This document shows, piece by piece, positions 1 through 11,360 of a stretch of DNA of 64,000 bases. Position numbers and translations under genes: made by a program. Below the pieces are notes generated by a model. That model had not been told where the DNA came from. It searched no databases and saw nothing but the letters and a program-made list of their open reading frames with translations. Positions within the stretch are counted from its first letter, which is position 1. The number at the start of each line of letters is the position of its first letter. This DNA comes from Istiophorus platypterus (taxonomy: Eukaryota > Chordata > Actinopteri > Istiophoriformes > Istiophoridae): NCBI GenBank assembly GCA_016859345.1, contig CM029116.1, forward strand, positions 8,058,143 through 8,122,142. Reading direction: 5' to 3'.

Positions 1-2270
1 TAGCATTTAGCTTTACTCTGTAGTAAATGTGCCAAGTTACAATTACTCACTTAAGTCTGGTAGTCATGTACAGTATGTAAGTCAGCTCTAGAACTTGATC
101 GTACTAATCATGAGCAGGCTACATATTTGGGGAACTAACAAGCTAACAAGCAACTGTACCAACCCACTCAACCCATGTTACATGAGATTTCGACCTGCAG
201 GTGTGACTATATGGAAGATTTAATGACAAGCCACCCAGTGGTTGTTGTGATATATCAGTGTGGACCAACTGGTGTCCAAACTGACCAACACTGCCATCCC
301 TAAAGCCATGCCACTAGCACGGCTAAAAAAGACCCAGCTTGTAAAAATACAATAAATGAATGGGATTTTCTTCTACCTGCAATGATTGTAGGAATTCAAC
401 AGTAGGAAGGGACCATTAGCCGTTGATTCAGACCTTTACATTTGAGATTTATCACTGAAAACAGCCATCCCATCCTGCTAGTCGATAAATGGAAAGTAGT
501 CAAATCTGCAAGGAAACATTATGTCTCACAACATATCATATGATGACACTTAAAAGATTTACATCCATTTAGTACTGTTCACATGCAATTTCTAAATGTA
601 ACAATTTTTTATTTTTAATTCTACTACCACTACCTCCATATACAAAATTGCAAATTCACCAATAAGGCTTCAAATATCTCAACAGCTTTCTAATCTGCAT
701 TTGCAATTTCTGTGGAATTTTTACTAGACAGAAATGACCATTTATTTATAAGACATATATTACAGATACAAACAGTGTGGAATCTTCTGTGTAATTCGCT
801 GGAGTCGTGAGGCCTGAACAATCAGTCTGTAGCTGCTGTTCAATTGCATTTCTGCAGGAAAACACATTTGGGGGAGTCCAACTACTATAGAAAAAAAAAA
901 CCTCTCCCGCAGATGATGTGTATCCGTAGTTACCAAAGCGGTTGAAATGTGTGAGGAATAACAGGCAATGACGAAACTGTGGTGAGTCTCGTGACGTTCC
1001 TCATGTTTCGGTCGCCCTTATAAAGTCTCCATACGCAGCCCTTGTTGACAAGGCTGCACAACGCTCGTTAGAACACATCGACCTGGTGCCACGATGCCAT
1101 GCTACTCCAGGAAGGGTTTGGTAAACTGAAATGTCTTATACCCTTTGAGCTATTGATACATTTCTGTCAAATTTATTGTGCATATATATCACATGCTATT
1201 GACGTGTATTTTTTATTGTATTTTTGTTTGTTTGTTTTGGTCACTGCAAAGGGGTCAGAGCTTTGAGATCCTCCATATTGAAGTTATTCATCTAATCATC
1301 ACAGCAAAGGCAGGTCTCAGAATTTAACTCTTGTGTATTTTGTTACACCTTAGCGATGGCTAACAACAACTCTTTGACCAGTGGTTACTCCTTAATGCGA
1401 AGCGTTAGTTACAGGTCTTTTAGTTCAGGTTTTGTTGCAATCTTCCTTTGCATCAACCTTTTTCTGATCTCAACTTTTTTTATGAAGGATTTCTTCTACA
1501 CAACAACACGTTACATCTTATTCGCTTATACACTAATGTCTGATTGCCTGTATTTGCTCATGAGTAATGCTCTGCTCATTTTGAGCTATTTCCGCCTTAC
1601 AATAAAAATGTGGTTGTGCCTTATTATATTCATTGTATCGTCCCAGTACACTATTGTCACACCAGTTACTCTGACGGCAATGACCCTGGAGCGCTATGTG
1701 GCCATTTGCATGCCCCTGCGCCATGGAGAGCTGTGCTCCACACGCAGCACAAGGCACTGTATCCTCATCATTCATGGCCTCAGCTCTGTGCCCTGCATTG
1801 TTATTCTCTCCATTTTCTTTGCATCTGCAACTAACACCTTCTATACCGAGGGTAAAATATGTTCTGTGGAAATGTTCATCCTTCACACTTGGCAGGGTCA
1901 CCTTAGGTCAGCTTTAGGTCAGTTTTACTTGATCATGTGCATCATCATTGCTTTCTGCTATGTTAAAATGATGAAAGTGGCCAAAGCTGCATCAGGAGAG
2001 GATAAAAGTCAACAAGGAAAGGCCTCAGAACTGTTGCTCTTCATGGTTTCCAGCTGCTGCTGTGTCTCAGCCAGCTGTGGTGCCCATTCATAGAAGCTGC
2101 TGTACTTCAAATTAATTTTATGTTATATATTAATGTCAGGTACTTTAATTACATTACATTTCATCTTGCTCCAAGATGCCTGAGTTCTCTCATTTATGGC
2201 CTCAGAGATGAGAAGTTTTTTCGTGCACTGAAATACTATGCTCTCTGTGGCTTGTACAAGAAACGTTCAT
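1..2270 (+). repeat. Direct tandem duplication, left copy (receptor A unit)
   Basis: Bases 1 to about 2270 repeat at 4105 to about 6370 with an offset of about 4,106 bp. The copies share the long upstream flank, the TATA region, the 5' leader and the receptor coding region, with scattered substitutions and small indels. Similarity is present from base 1, so the left copy may begin outside the window. It fades inside the 3' end of the receptor genes, where the last codons differ. Bases 1-1018 hold no gene that I can support; they are the duplicated upstream flank. Confidence 0.93.
1019..1025 (+). promoter_or_regulatory. TATA box of receptor A
   Basis: TATAAAG followed by TCTCCATACGCA. The same element precedes every array receptor here (5126, 11124, 14083, 17044, 19983). 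A possible 5'UTR exon ends at GGGTTTG^GTAAAC (intron starts 1121), with acceptor AG at 1352-1353 just before the start codon, or alternatively at 1319-1320. Confidence 0.6.
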
Positions 2271-2275
2271 TGAAT
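1356..2275 (+). pseudogene. Odorant receptor A (OR131-2-like), frameshifted
   Basis: A seven-transmembrane class A receptor of the fish OR131-2-like group. It begins with ATG (MANNNS) and carries ERY, the conserved TM3-TM4 block and KAASGED, like its intact neighbour at 5462. Two defects are visible. First, small indels near 1413-1440 swap a short stretch at the start of TM1 into another frame (net loss of 3 bp), so the reading frame is regained downstream. Second, one A is missing in the A-run at about 2003-2007, where the neighbour has five A after GAT and this copy has four. That shifts frame in ICL3, and the protein stops at 2093, before TM6. TM6-TM7 coding sequence (LIYGLRDEKFF) is still present in another frame to about 2275. 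It is a recent pseudogene unless the single-base gap is an assembly or read error. Confidence 0.85.
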
Positions 2276-2399
2276 TTAAAAATATACACACCGAATGTTC
2301 TAACAAAATTTTACTACCGTCCACCACATGGTAAATGGGAAAATTCCCACTTGACCTCTTTGGTTAGGGCTGTTGATGCATTGTAAATCTCTTTGCTAA

Positions 2400-4104
2400 T
2401 TTTGCTGCTTAATGCCCATTTTTCTTTTTTTGTTTCACTCACATAAATTCGAGAAACCATCCACTGCTTATTAAAATTATTATGTTTTCACATCTTTCAC
2501 TGTGCACTATTATCTGTATGAATTGCTTGTTGTATCTTTTTTACATATGGTTGAATAAAAGTTGGTTACAACAAAAAATGACGTGTTTGCAATTTAAGCC
2601 CCAGTTGAAGCTGTATACTCTCTTTTCTTGTATTCTTGCATCTCTATTGGCTTGAGATGACTGGATCCGGGTGAGTACGCTCGACCTCTGTGGAGTTAAA
2701 ACCTGGTAAAAAAATCCTATCAGGATGTCATAGTCTATGTCCTCCTAAACATGGACGCAACCACTGTCATTTTAGCCACTGTCATTATATGAATGAGTAT
2801 CATTCAATCACAGCAGGCCGCTGACCAAATTTTGAGCACCACAGCACTGCTTTCTGCACAATATTGCTCTGCCTGTCAATATTTACCTGCAATTATTATT
2901 CCTGCTAGTAACTTAAACAACATTCTTTCCCCACACTGATTTTTGTTCCTCTGCATTCATTTGTTAACATGAGCTTGTCACTACATTAATGGTAAATCAA
3001 AGGTTCCACTTATCGTTAAGACATTACATGCAGTTCCATGCAGCATTAAACTAAAATAAGAGCAATGGAATATGATCTGTACATGATGATTTCCAATTGC
3101 AGGAGTGGCTATGAAGCCGACTATACCCAATATTTTACAATAACAATATATCAGATGACAATGCGAAAAAAAATGTGAAGAGGGGTCACTCGTTGTGATG
3201 ACCCCAGGAAGAATTATCACCTGAATCTGCAGCTCTATTCAGTTTAATAATGCTTTTATAGTGATTTTTTTAGCTCATTGTTTGGGTGTCCAGCCTGCAA
3301 CTTTACTGTTTTGGTTCACTCTCAGCACTATTTGTAATATTATGCGTATTTTTTTCACATGAAAACTACTATACCCCCAAATGTTTGCTCAAGATAAAAT
3401 GGTTGTTTACAAAGCTGCATCAGGAGAAAATAAAATGTATATTACAGGTCAAAAGTTTTAGAGCACGCTCGTTTTTCTAGTTTTTATTGAAATTTAAGCA
3501 GTTCAAGTCCTTTGAATAACCTTAATCGGTACAAAGGTAGGCGCATTCCTCATGATACCCTTTTATGCCGCTTGCTGCTGGTTGCTGGGTGCACAGACCA
3601 GGCAATGACAGCAGTCCAAAATCTGACTGAAAAACAAACAAAAGTCCCACAGATGATGCAGAACATTCATACTGTTAAAAAAGAGAGCTTTAGAGAAAAG
3701 TTCAAACACTGACTACTTTCTCGCCTCTGCACAAGCTGATCAGTCACAATGTGAATTGGGTCTGAAGTGTTGCATTGTTGATTTTGGAAAGTTAAGGGGA
3801 AATCTGGAGCTATTCAACCAACTGAGCTGTTTTGAAGGAGCATAGTGTTAAGAGTCTATGGCCGTGCTAGACGCTCTGTGAGGTTGTTCTTAAACCAAGA
3901 CTGTGTAATCTTTGCTTAGCAGCAGCAACAGCAGACTCTGCAGCCACATGTGGTTATCACAGGATGCCGGTGCATTAGGTTCTGTTGGGCTTTGAGTCCA
4001 AGTGGTCAAGGTCACCGGAAGCCGTTTGCCCCCAGAGGCTAAAAGCTCATGTAAAGAAAACAAAGCATATCAATTGTTCAGGCAGAAAACAGTCTACTGG
4101 CAGC
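2400..4104. other. Intergenic stretch with a small receptor scrap and a shared block
   Basis: No gene is supportable. A poly(A) signal AATAAA lies at about 2554. A short sequence at 3411-3440 closely resembles the receptor ICL3 coding region (the KAASGE part), with TM segments not recognisable around it, so it may be a relic of another receptor. The block 3551-3665 recurs at 7096-7210. Confidence 0.5.
3551..3665. repeat. Shared ~115 bp block, copy 1
   Basis: Nearly identical to 7096-7210 (both run from CTCATGATACCC to CCCACAGATGAT). It is outside the main 4.1 kb duplication and sits at a different distance from its receptor, so it reflects an older duplication or a small dispersed repeat. 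Confidence 0.8.
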
Positions 4105-6370
4105 TAGCATTTAGCTTTACTCTGTAGTAAATGTGCCAAGTTACAATTACTCACTTAAGTCTGGTAGTCATGTACAGTATGTAAGTCAGCTCTAGAACTT
4201 GATCGTACTAATCATGAGCCGGCTAAATATTGGGGGAACTAAAAAGCTAACAAGCAATTGTACCAACCCACTCAACCCATGTTACATGAGATTTCAACCT
4301 GCAGGTGTGACTATATGGAAGATTTAATGACAAGCCACCCAGTGGTTGTTGTGATATATCAGTGTGGACCAGCTGGTGTCCAAACTGACCAACACTGCCA
4401 TCCCTAAAGCCATGCCACTAGCACGGCTAAAAAAGACCCAGCTTGTAAAAATACAATAAAAGAATGGGATTTTCTTCTACCTGCAATGATTGTAGGAATT
4501 CAACAGTAGGAAGGGGACCATTAGCCGTTGATTCAGACCTTTACATTTGAGATTTATCACTGGAAAACAGCCTTCCCATCCTGCTAGTTGATAAATGGAA
4601 AGTAGTCAAATCTGCAAGGAAACATTATGTCTCACAACATATCATATGATGACACTTAAAAGATTTACATCCATTTAGTACTGTTCACATGCAATTTCTA
4701 AATGTAACAATTTTTCCTTTTCAATACCACTACCACTATCTCCATATACAAAATTGCATATTCACCAATAAGGCTTCAAATATCTCAACAGCTTTCTAAT
4801 CTGCATTTGCAATTTTCTTTTTTTTGCAATTGCATTTGAAATGACCATTTATTTATAAGACATATATTACAGATACAAACAGTGTGGAATCTTCTGTGTA
4901 ATTCACTGGAGTCGTGAGGCCTGAACAGTCAGTCTGTAGCTGCTGTTCAATTGCATTTCTGCAGGAAAACACATTTGGGGGAGTCCAACTACTATAGAAA
5001 AAAAAAACCTCTCCCGCAGATGATGTGTATCCGTAGTTACCAAAGCGGTTGAAATGTGTGAGGAATAACAGGCAATGACGAAACTGTGGTGAGTTTCGTG
5101 ACGTTCCTCATGTTTCGGTCGCCCTTATAAAGTCTCCATACACAGCCCTTGCTGACAAGGCTGCACAACGCTCGGTAGAACACATCAGTCCTGGTGCCAC
5201 GATGCCATGCTACTCCAGGAAGGGTTTGGTAAACTGAAATGTCTTATACCCTTTGAGCTATTGATACATTTCTGTCAAATTTATTGTGCATATATATCAC
5301 ATGCTATTGATGTGTATTTTTTTGTATTTTTGTTTGTTTGTTTTGGTCATTGCAACGGGGTCAGAGCTTTGAGATCCTCCATATTGAAGTTATTCATCTA
5401 ATCATCACAACAAAGGCAGGTCTCAGAATTTAACTCTTGTGTATTTTGTTACACCTTAGCAATGGCTAACAACAACTCTTTGACCAGTGGTTACTCCTTA
5501 ATGCGAAGCGTTAGTTACAGGCTAATATTAGTTCAGGTTTTGGTTGCAGTCTTCCTTTGCATCAACCTTTTTCTGATCTCAACTTTTTTTATGAAGGATT
5601 TCTTCTACACAACTACACGTTACATCTTATTCACTTATACACTAATGTCTGATTGCCTGTTTTTATTCATGACTAATTCTCTGCTCATTTTGACCTATTT
5701 TAAGCTTACCATACAAATGTGGTTGTGCCTTATTATATATATTGTATTGTCTCTGTACACTCTTGTCACACCAGTTACTCTGACAGCAATGACCCTGGAG
5801 CGCTACGTGGCCATTTGCATGCCCCTGCGCCATGGAGAGCTGTGCTCCACACGCAGCACAATGCACTGTATCCTCATCATTCATGGCCTCAGCTCTGTGC
5901 CCTGCATTGTTGTTCTCTCCATTTTCTTTGCATCTGCAACCAACACCTTCTATACCGAGGGTAGAATATGTTCTGCGGAAATGTTCATCCTTCACACTTG
6001 GCAGGGTCACCTTAGGTCAGCTATAAGTCAGTTTTACTTGATCATGTGCATCATCATTGCTTTCTGCTATGTTAAAATGATGAAAGTGGCCAAAGCTGCA
6101 TCAGGAGAGGATAAAAAGTCAACATGGAAAGGGCTCAGAACTGTGGCTCTTCATGGTTTCCAGCTGCTGCTGTGTCTCAGCCAGCTGTGGTGCCCATTCA
6201 TAGAAGTTGCTGTACTTCAGATCAATTTGATGTTATATATTAATATCAGGTACTTTAACTACATAGTGTTTATTCTTGCTCCAAGATGCCTGAGTCCTCT
6301 CATTTATGGCCTCAGAGATGAAAAGTTTTTTCGTGCACTGAAGAGCTATGCTCTCTGTGGTTTGTACAAG
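4105..6370 (+). repeat. Direct tandem duplication, right copy (receptor B unit)
   Basis: Right-hand copy of the duplication beginning at base 1, carrying upstream flank, promoter, leader and intact receptor B. Bases 4105-5125 contain no further gene. Differences from the left copy are mainly point changes, plus a rearranged A/T-rich patch near 4710-4850 compared with 600-740. Confidence 0.93.
5126..5132 (+). promoter_or_regulatory. TATA box of receptor B
   Basis: TATAAAG with downstream TCTCCATACACAG. The 5' leader has the same GGTTTG^GTAAAC donor-like site at about 5227 as the other receptor genes, and an AG just upstream of the start codon. Confidence 0.6.
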
Positions 6371-6397
6371 AACAACTCTCCAGATGATTTCCATTGA
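5462..6397 (+). CDS. Odorant receptor B (OR131-2-like), intact
   Basis: Single-exon, 311-aa seven-transmembrane chemoreceptor. ATG opens MANNNS, with an N-glycosylation sequon at Asn4. The TM3 entry Cys (MWLC) and the ECL2 Cys (RICSAE) can form the usual class A disulfide. TM3 ends in LERYVAIC, the DRY-type G-protein-coupling motif with Arg present. TM7 carries SPLIYGLRDEKF, equivalent to NPxxY. Family knowledge: such receptors are expressed in olfactory sensory neurons and couple to olfactory G proteins; the ligand cannot be told from sequence. It is the functional sister of frameshifted receptor A. The C-terminal tail (NNSPDDFH) differs from A. A poly(A) signal AATAAA follows the stop at about 6400. 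The group name is recognition only. Confidence 0.92.
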   Translation: MANNNSLTSGYSLMRSVSYRLILVQVLVAVFLCINLFLISTFFMKDFFYTTTRYILFTYTLMSDCLFLFMTNSLLILTYFKLTIQMWLCLIIYIVLSLYTLVTPVTLTAMTLERYVAICMPLRHGELCSTRSTMHCILIIHGLSSVPCIVVLSIFFASATNTFYTEGRICSAEMFILHTWQGHLRSAISQFYLIMCIIIAFCYVKMMKVAKAASGEDKKSTWKGLRTVALHGFQLLLCLSQLWCPFIEVAVLQINLMLYINIRYFNYIVFILAPRCLSPLIYGLRDEKFFRALKSYALCGLYKNNSPDDFH

Positions 6398-6419
6398 CAA
6401 ATAAAAACTATGCTTCTGC

Positions 6420-7779
6420 TAAAGAAATGATTGTTTGGTACATATGAATGTATCAGAATTATTGAATATCTATTATTTAATTAACAAGTCATTGGTTGAT
6501 ATTCCAATTCTCACAGTTGCCTGTTATGATGCAATACATTTATTTGACGAATACACTTTTCAACAGTTAACGTCAAATCCAGTATTTTACCATTTAGGGA
6601 TCAATTTGACAACATGTATCATCTGCTGAGTGAACTGGATGATCCACTTGCAGTTTGTGACACATGAAGACCTCTGGCACCTTCATCATAAGGTGTGAGA
6701 ATGATCAGCTAGAGCGGATTTCTGGAATGATTTAGCTCTAAAATTACATTAAATTATATGTAGTGCTGTGAAAACCTAATTACATGGTGTTTTGTTATAA
6801 TTTAATACAAGCATGTTTTTCATAGTTTGGATAACAATGCTGAATCTGAATTCTTACAGAAAATGCAGGACAAATCAATAGTTTTCCAACTATTAAAAAC
6901 TTTTTTTTTTTACCTGTTGTGTCATCCACCTTTACTCAGAGACCAAATCAGCAGCACACAGTATAAATAATTAATGAACCAATTAATTTAATGAGTTTCA
7001 CTGGAGTTTATTTGTCATAACAGGATAGCAATGAATATACCATAACCTCACTCTTGTGATTGGAGTCTAAATCCACACGGAGGAAAACAGTATCCCCTCA
7101 TGATACCCTTTGCGTCGCCTGCTGCTGGTTGCTGGGTGCACAGACCAGGCAATGACAACAGTCCAAAATCTGACTGAAAAACAAACAAAAGTCCCACAGA
7201 TGATACAGAATAAGTCTGTCCTGTTGTGCTAAGTTTCAAAGCAGTACATCACTGACTCTTACTTTTCTTTATAAATTGGGAGCTTTTTTACAACCACTTG
7301 GCTTCATTGTCCTGTTAAACACTGTTGAAGCTAATCTTGTGTCCTATATTTGGTGATTTGTGAGCATTAATTAAGGACCTTTTTTTTACATTATAAAAAA
7401 ACATATAGAGGTTATCAAAGATAAAATGTTGAGTGTAAAACACAGAGTATATCGCTATACGATATCTCTCCCAAATTAAAAACAGACAGTGTTAACCCTG
7501 TTTGTGGTGTTATACAAGAACTAGCTTGAATGAATAGGTGCCTGAACCTGTCAGAAAGTAAAAAGGGTTTACGGCTGTTCAGAGCGGCCACACTGGAAGT
7601 TAGAAAGCTGATGACTGTAGAGCCGGGGAGAAGCAATTCGCCATAATTTCAGGAGTGTAAATAGACGATGATAGAGAACAGAAGTTTAGGAGCAATTAGG
7701 ACAACGTGGTCATCATAAAGTCATCATGCATAATGTTCTCCTGGAAGGCTGCACTGACCTCAGGACAGTAGAAGAACAT
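6420..7779. other. Intergenic DNA, no gene seen
   Basis: A/T-rich sequence with a T-run near 6900. The only recognisable element is the block at 7096-7210 shared with 3551-3665. Short ORFs here have no family features. Confidence 0.5.
7096..7210. repeat. Shared ~115 bp block, copy 2
   Basis: Second copy of the block at 3551-3665, with a few substitutions. Confidence 0.8.
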
Positions 7780-8241
7780 GCCCTGTCTGTACCTATCTAC
7801 ATTCTTTTGATTCTATACACTTGTCACACCAATTACTCTGAGGGCAATGACCATTTGCCTGCTTCTGCGCATGTAAATGGCATCCTCGTCATTCATGGCT
7901 TCATCTGTGTCCCAATCACTGTCATTCTCTTGATCTTCTACGCATCAGCTCAGCATAGCTTGCATGCCGAACAGAGCATATGCTCCATGAGCATGTTTGT
8001 CTTTCTCCAAGGGCAGGATAATGTTAAATTAGCAGCATAACAGTGCAAAGCTGTATAGGAGAAAATAAAATGTCCACATGGAAAGGGCTCAGACCAGTGG
8101 TTCTTCATGTTTTCCAGCTGTTGCCCTGTCCCATTGAGATGTGGTGTCCATTCATAGAAACAGCTCTCCTTCAGGTTTATTTCCGCTTATTACGACCCAT
8201 AGTTATGTTTCATTGATAGTCGACCTCTCCAAGATGTACGG
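7780..8241 (+). pseudogene. Old, deleted odorant receptor pseudogene
   Basis: Recognisable receptor pieces in order: the TM3 approach (CACACCAATTACTCTGAG), the TM4 part (CTCGTCATTCATGGC), an ECL2-like HSLHAEQSICS, then after an in-frame stop at 8038 the ICL3-TM6 part (AGGAGAAAATAAAATGTC, and the TGGTGTCCATTCATAGAA stretch) and a TM7 scrap near 8200-8241. The bases encoding the ERY motif are deleted: AATGACC joins directly to ATTTGC. A second gap removes ICL2. No start codon or TM1-TM2 can be recognised. Divergence from the other copies is much higher, so this is an old relic. Confidence 0.85.
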
Positions 8242-10117
8242 GAAAAAGGGGTCATTGCCGGTTTAAACGGGGGGGGGGGGGCAGGGAACAATGCACTTCC
8301 TGTACCTGGTCTGCTGAAAATTAAAAGAAGAGGAGGAAATCAAAACATACAGACTTAGTCTTTACAATAAAAAGTATAGTCTAGACCTGCTCTACATGGT
8401 AAGTACCATGAGATTACATCTGTTATGATATGTTATGATAAAATTGAATTGGACGGAACTGAAGTCTATTCCTTGGTGTTAGCTGAATAAACCAACTCAA
8501 CCAAGATGTTTCACCAACTTGAAAAATAACTCTATGGTCTTTTTAAAATTTTCAGATGTCGTGGACAAAGCCAGCTTATGCAATTTGTACAACTTATAAA
8601 TGAGTATTTACTTCTGTGTATGGAGACGATTTCAATTCAGTAGCTGGTGCTTGGCAGACATAAGTCATAAAGTCTTTGAATGTAGCGCAGCTCATTTATG
8701 GCTTTAGATGGGAAATGCAGGATGTTATTTAATGCTTTAGGATACATCAATGTGTTTATGTTGTTGAATAGAGTGATAAAATGGATAATTTTACCATCAG
8801 TCCTGAGGTGACACATATAATACACATACTTGTAACTGATCTTTTTCTATCTGCACAACAGTCAAATATTTTCAAGCAGGAATCAAATTAAATTATAGGG
8901 ATGAGAGTCATTGGTGTTGTCTTTTTTTAAGGCAGCATGCTTCTTTGCTTCATGGTATGAATATTTATCTTTGAGAAATCAGATGTTGTTTTACTTCTTT
9001 CTCTGCCAATGGGCCTGACACATTTCCTCTGCTTTCTAAGAGTCTGTCAATGGGTGTTTGCGCCACAAGCGCTAGCACTGGACCGTGGATGAATTGGCTG
9101 TGAAGAAACAGCAAATAAGTCGATACATGTATGCTATGTATTCCAAGAACTGAATGCTATTACTGTTATTATATATATATTATGTTGTTTATACCATATT
9201 GATGGTTCATGAGTTTGTAATGATGACTTTTTTTTTAAGTTCAAGTACGGTGTACATAATATAAATGGATATTAAAATTATTGCCCTTTGTGACAATATG
9301 AAACCTGTATTGAAATGGAAATATTTTACATATGTACTAAATTATATTTTTTGGTATAATTGTGAACTTCCAAATAAAGTGTGTCAACCAATTTTCTATT
9401 GTTTTTTTCAGTGCTTTAATAACACTATGTACATATGACATGGAGGAGCAGAGCAGTTCCCTGCTTGTCACCTGCTGGTGGGTTGGACAAGGTGATCAGT
9501 TCTGATCTTGACTGTGAAGCACACTTTTTCTGCATCCTGGGGTAGAGTGCAGGTATGTACTCTAAAAGGACTCATTGTTACGTTTTATGGTTAAGCGATC
9601 ACCGTTGGCCATAGTAATTAAGATAGGAGCAAAAGACCTGCAGCAGTACCAGCATCAGCACCTCTGAGTCTGAGGCCATGGCTCTCACCTGGAATAACTG
9701 AAGAAATGTCATGAGAAAATTTTAAGAATTTGTCATTCAAGTGTTAATTCTAAGGGCCCAACAGCAAAATACGGTATATTCATTAGTCCTGGGCCATGAA
9801 CCTTTAATATAATAAGCTTTCTTAATAAGTGTATTTTAAACACTTTGTGATGTACACTTGAATCTGTAGTCAATTATTTTATCACTATTACTTTTCCATC
9901 AACAGTAAATATCATTCCAAACAAGTAAATTGATGCTGGGCCTTGAAGTGGAGAATTGCAGCCAGGTCAGTGGTAAGTGTTTCAGTGGAGACTGGATGTA
10001 CATTAGAGAAAAATTTATGCTGACATATGTAGGTAGAACCAAATGAACTGAGCATTCGTTGGCCTGGCTCCACACCTGGGGAAATCTGGCCTTTTCAAAA
10101 CCCCTATAAAAGATGAA
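8242..10117. other. Intergenic DNA with possible detached receptor 3' scrap
   Basis: A 12-base G run lies at about 8269-8282. The sequence at about 8690-8730 (CTCATTTATGGCTTTAGA) resembles the receptor TM7 code for LIYGLRD and may be the displaced end of the pseudogene just upstream. No gene is seen in the remainder, which is A/T-rich with short TA runs. Confidence 0.4.
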
Positions 10118-10389
10118 ATTTGATGCTGTAAACTTTAAATGAATTTTTCTTTCATAAAAAATAAATCACATTAAAAACAAATGTTTATCAAAATGGAAAT
10201 TGACCAAATATTAATCTCATTATATCTTTTGAAGAAGATTTGAATGTTTGACATGCAACATACTTGGTCGCATTTTCAAACACTGAACCTAGAACTATGT
10301 TCTGGTCTTATTTTTGACAGTGAGTCAAACATTTGTGTGTTTCCTTAGAAAACTTACTGGTTGACAGTGATTCATGCAGCGACAGATTA

Positions 10390-10850
10390 AGGTCATTATT
10401 GTGCAGGACTGTGCAGGGTGAAGCAGGGAAAAAGTGCACTAGCAGGGTGGGTAGAGTCCCATATCATGCAGAGGGCCTTTTTTCCACACCTGGTGCTGTA
10501 AAAGTCACTGATGGTGAGTAGCCTGTTGCCAACGATCCTCTCTTCAGTCTTTACCAACTGCTGCAGTGCCTGTCTGTCTTCAGCAGAACAGTTACCGGAC
10601 CACACTGTGACGCAGGAAGTGAGGATGCTCTCCACCACACACCTGTAGAAGGAAATAACAATTCTGCAATCTCCACTTCCTGCCTCTGCTTGGACTCATG
10701 GCCAGGACCTTGTAGCCATGAGTCCGAGCAGAGGCAAGGTTTGTGGGATTAAGGTGGTAAAGGCAGAAGTAACATAGGAGGCCCTGCTCTCCATGTGAGT
10801 GAGGACCAGGTGAACCACAGATCAGACAGCATCTGAAGTGGAGTGGTATG
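10390..10850 (-). mobile_element. LINE reverse-transcriptase remnant in unit 1
   Basis: The antisense frame reads VESILTSCVTVWSGNC and then a decayed STHPASALF-type stretch, typical of the end of non-LTR retrotransposon RT domains in fish. Upstream on the same strand, units 2 and 3 keep the RT core FLDFSSAFTTLIPQ. The catalytic (F/Y)xDD region between them is deleted, so the element is dead. In unit 1 the RT-core part has also lost 21 bp. The exact LINE clade is not assigned. Confidence 0.8.
10682..10735. repeat. 20-bp imperfect inverted repeat (hairpin), unit 1
   Basis: Left arm 10682-10701 and right arm 10716-10735 pair over 20 bp with a single mismatch around a 14-base loop. Equivalent hairpins exist at 13620-13673, 16580-16633 and 19541-19594. 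It lies exactly where the LINE remnant has its internal deletion. Confidence 0.8.
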
Positions 10851-11031
10851 TGCCTAAAAAGCACCATAAAGAAGGCTGTGAAAGACCAACCTGTAACGTA
10901 ATGTATGAAAAAACACATGTACATTATAAATACGATATATTACATTATACATTCAAGATTCTTCTATAACTTGGTTTACAAGCGTGGTGCCACTATTGTA
11001 ATTGTGGCTTGTTTATTGGTCTACACATAAG

Positions 11032-11041
11032 TCCTGAGGGA
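11032..11041. promoter_or_regulatory. Candidate O/E (EBF)-like site, array unit 1
   Basis: TCCTGAGGGA is one base off the palindromic Olf1/EBF half-site pair TCCCNNGGGA, about 90 bp upstream of the TATA box. It is unchanged in units 2-4 (13991, 16952, 19891). Family knowledge: O/E sites are common in mouse OR promoters. Use here is inference only. Confidence 0.3.
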
Positions 11042-11123
11042 GACTAGAAGAAAGTCGGCAAGGAGGAGAGGTGTGGTGAACCAAGTTTCTTTGCTGTTAC
11101 TCTGCCTGCATTCTAATGGCTCC

Positions 11124-11130
11124 TATAAAG
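11124..11130 (+). promoter_or_regulatory. TATA box of receptor C1
   Basis: TATAAAG followed by TCTCCATGCACA, matching the receptor A/B promoters across the shared core. The putative 5'UTR exon ends at 11225 (GGATTTG^GTAAAC); the intron ends at AG 11323-11324 (ACATTTTACAG). Confidence 0.6.
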
Positions 11131-11360
11131 TCTCCATGCACAATCCTCTCTCAGGGCACAACAAAGATCTTAAGGTTCATCTCTCACATATCTGCCACAA
11201 TGTGTGCCACTGCAGGGAGGATTTGGTAAACTGCTGTATGTAAATCATTATCTTAGCACTGCAGAAAGGCTTGACCTTAACTTTTGTTACTTTCATTTGG
11301 TAATGAAAGTTTAACATTTTACAGTATTTCCGAGACTTGTGTATTGTATTAAGAAAAGTG

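Noticed and set aside
1533..1901. Antisense ORF across receptor A, with similar ones over B
   Set aside because: It is the reverse complement of the conserved receptor block. Its openness follows from the sense codons, and it disappears or is broken outside that block.
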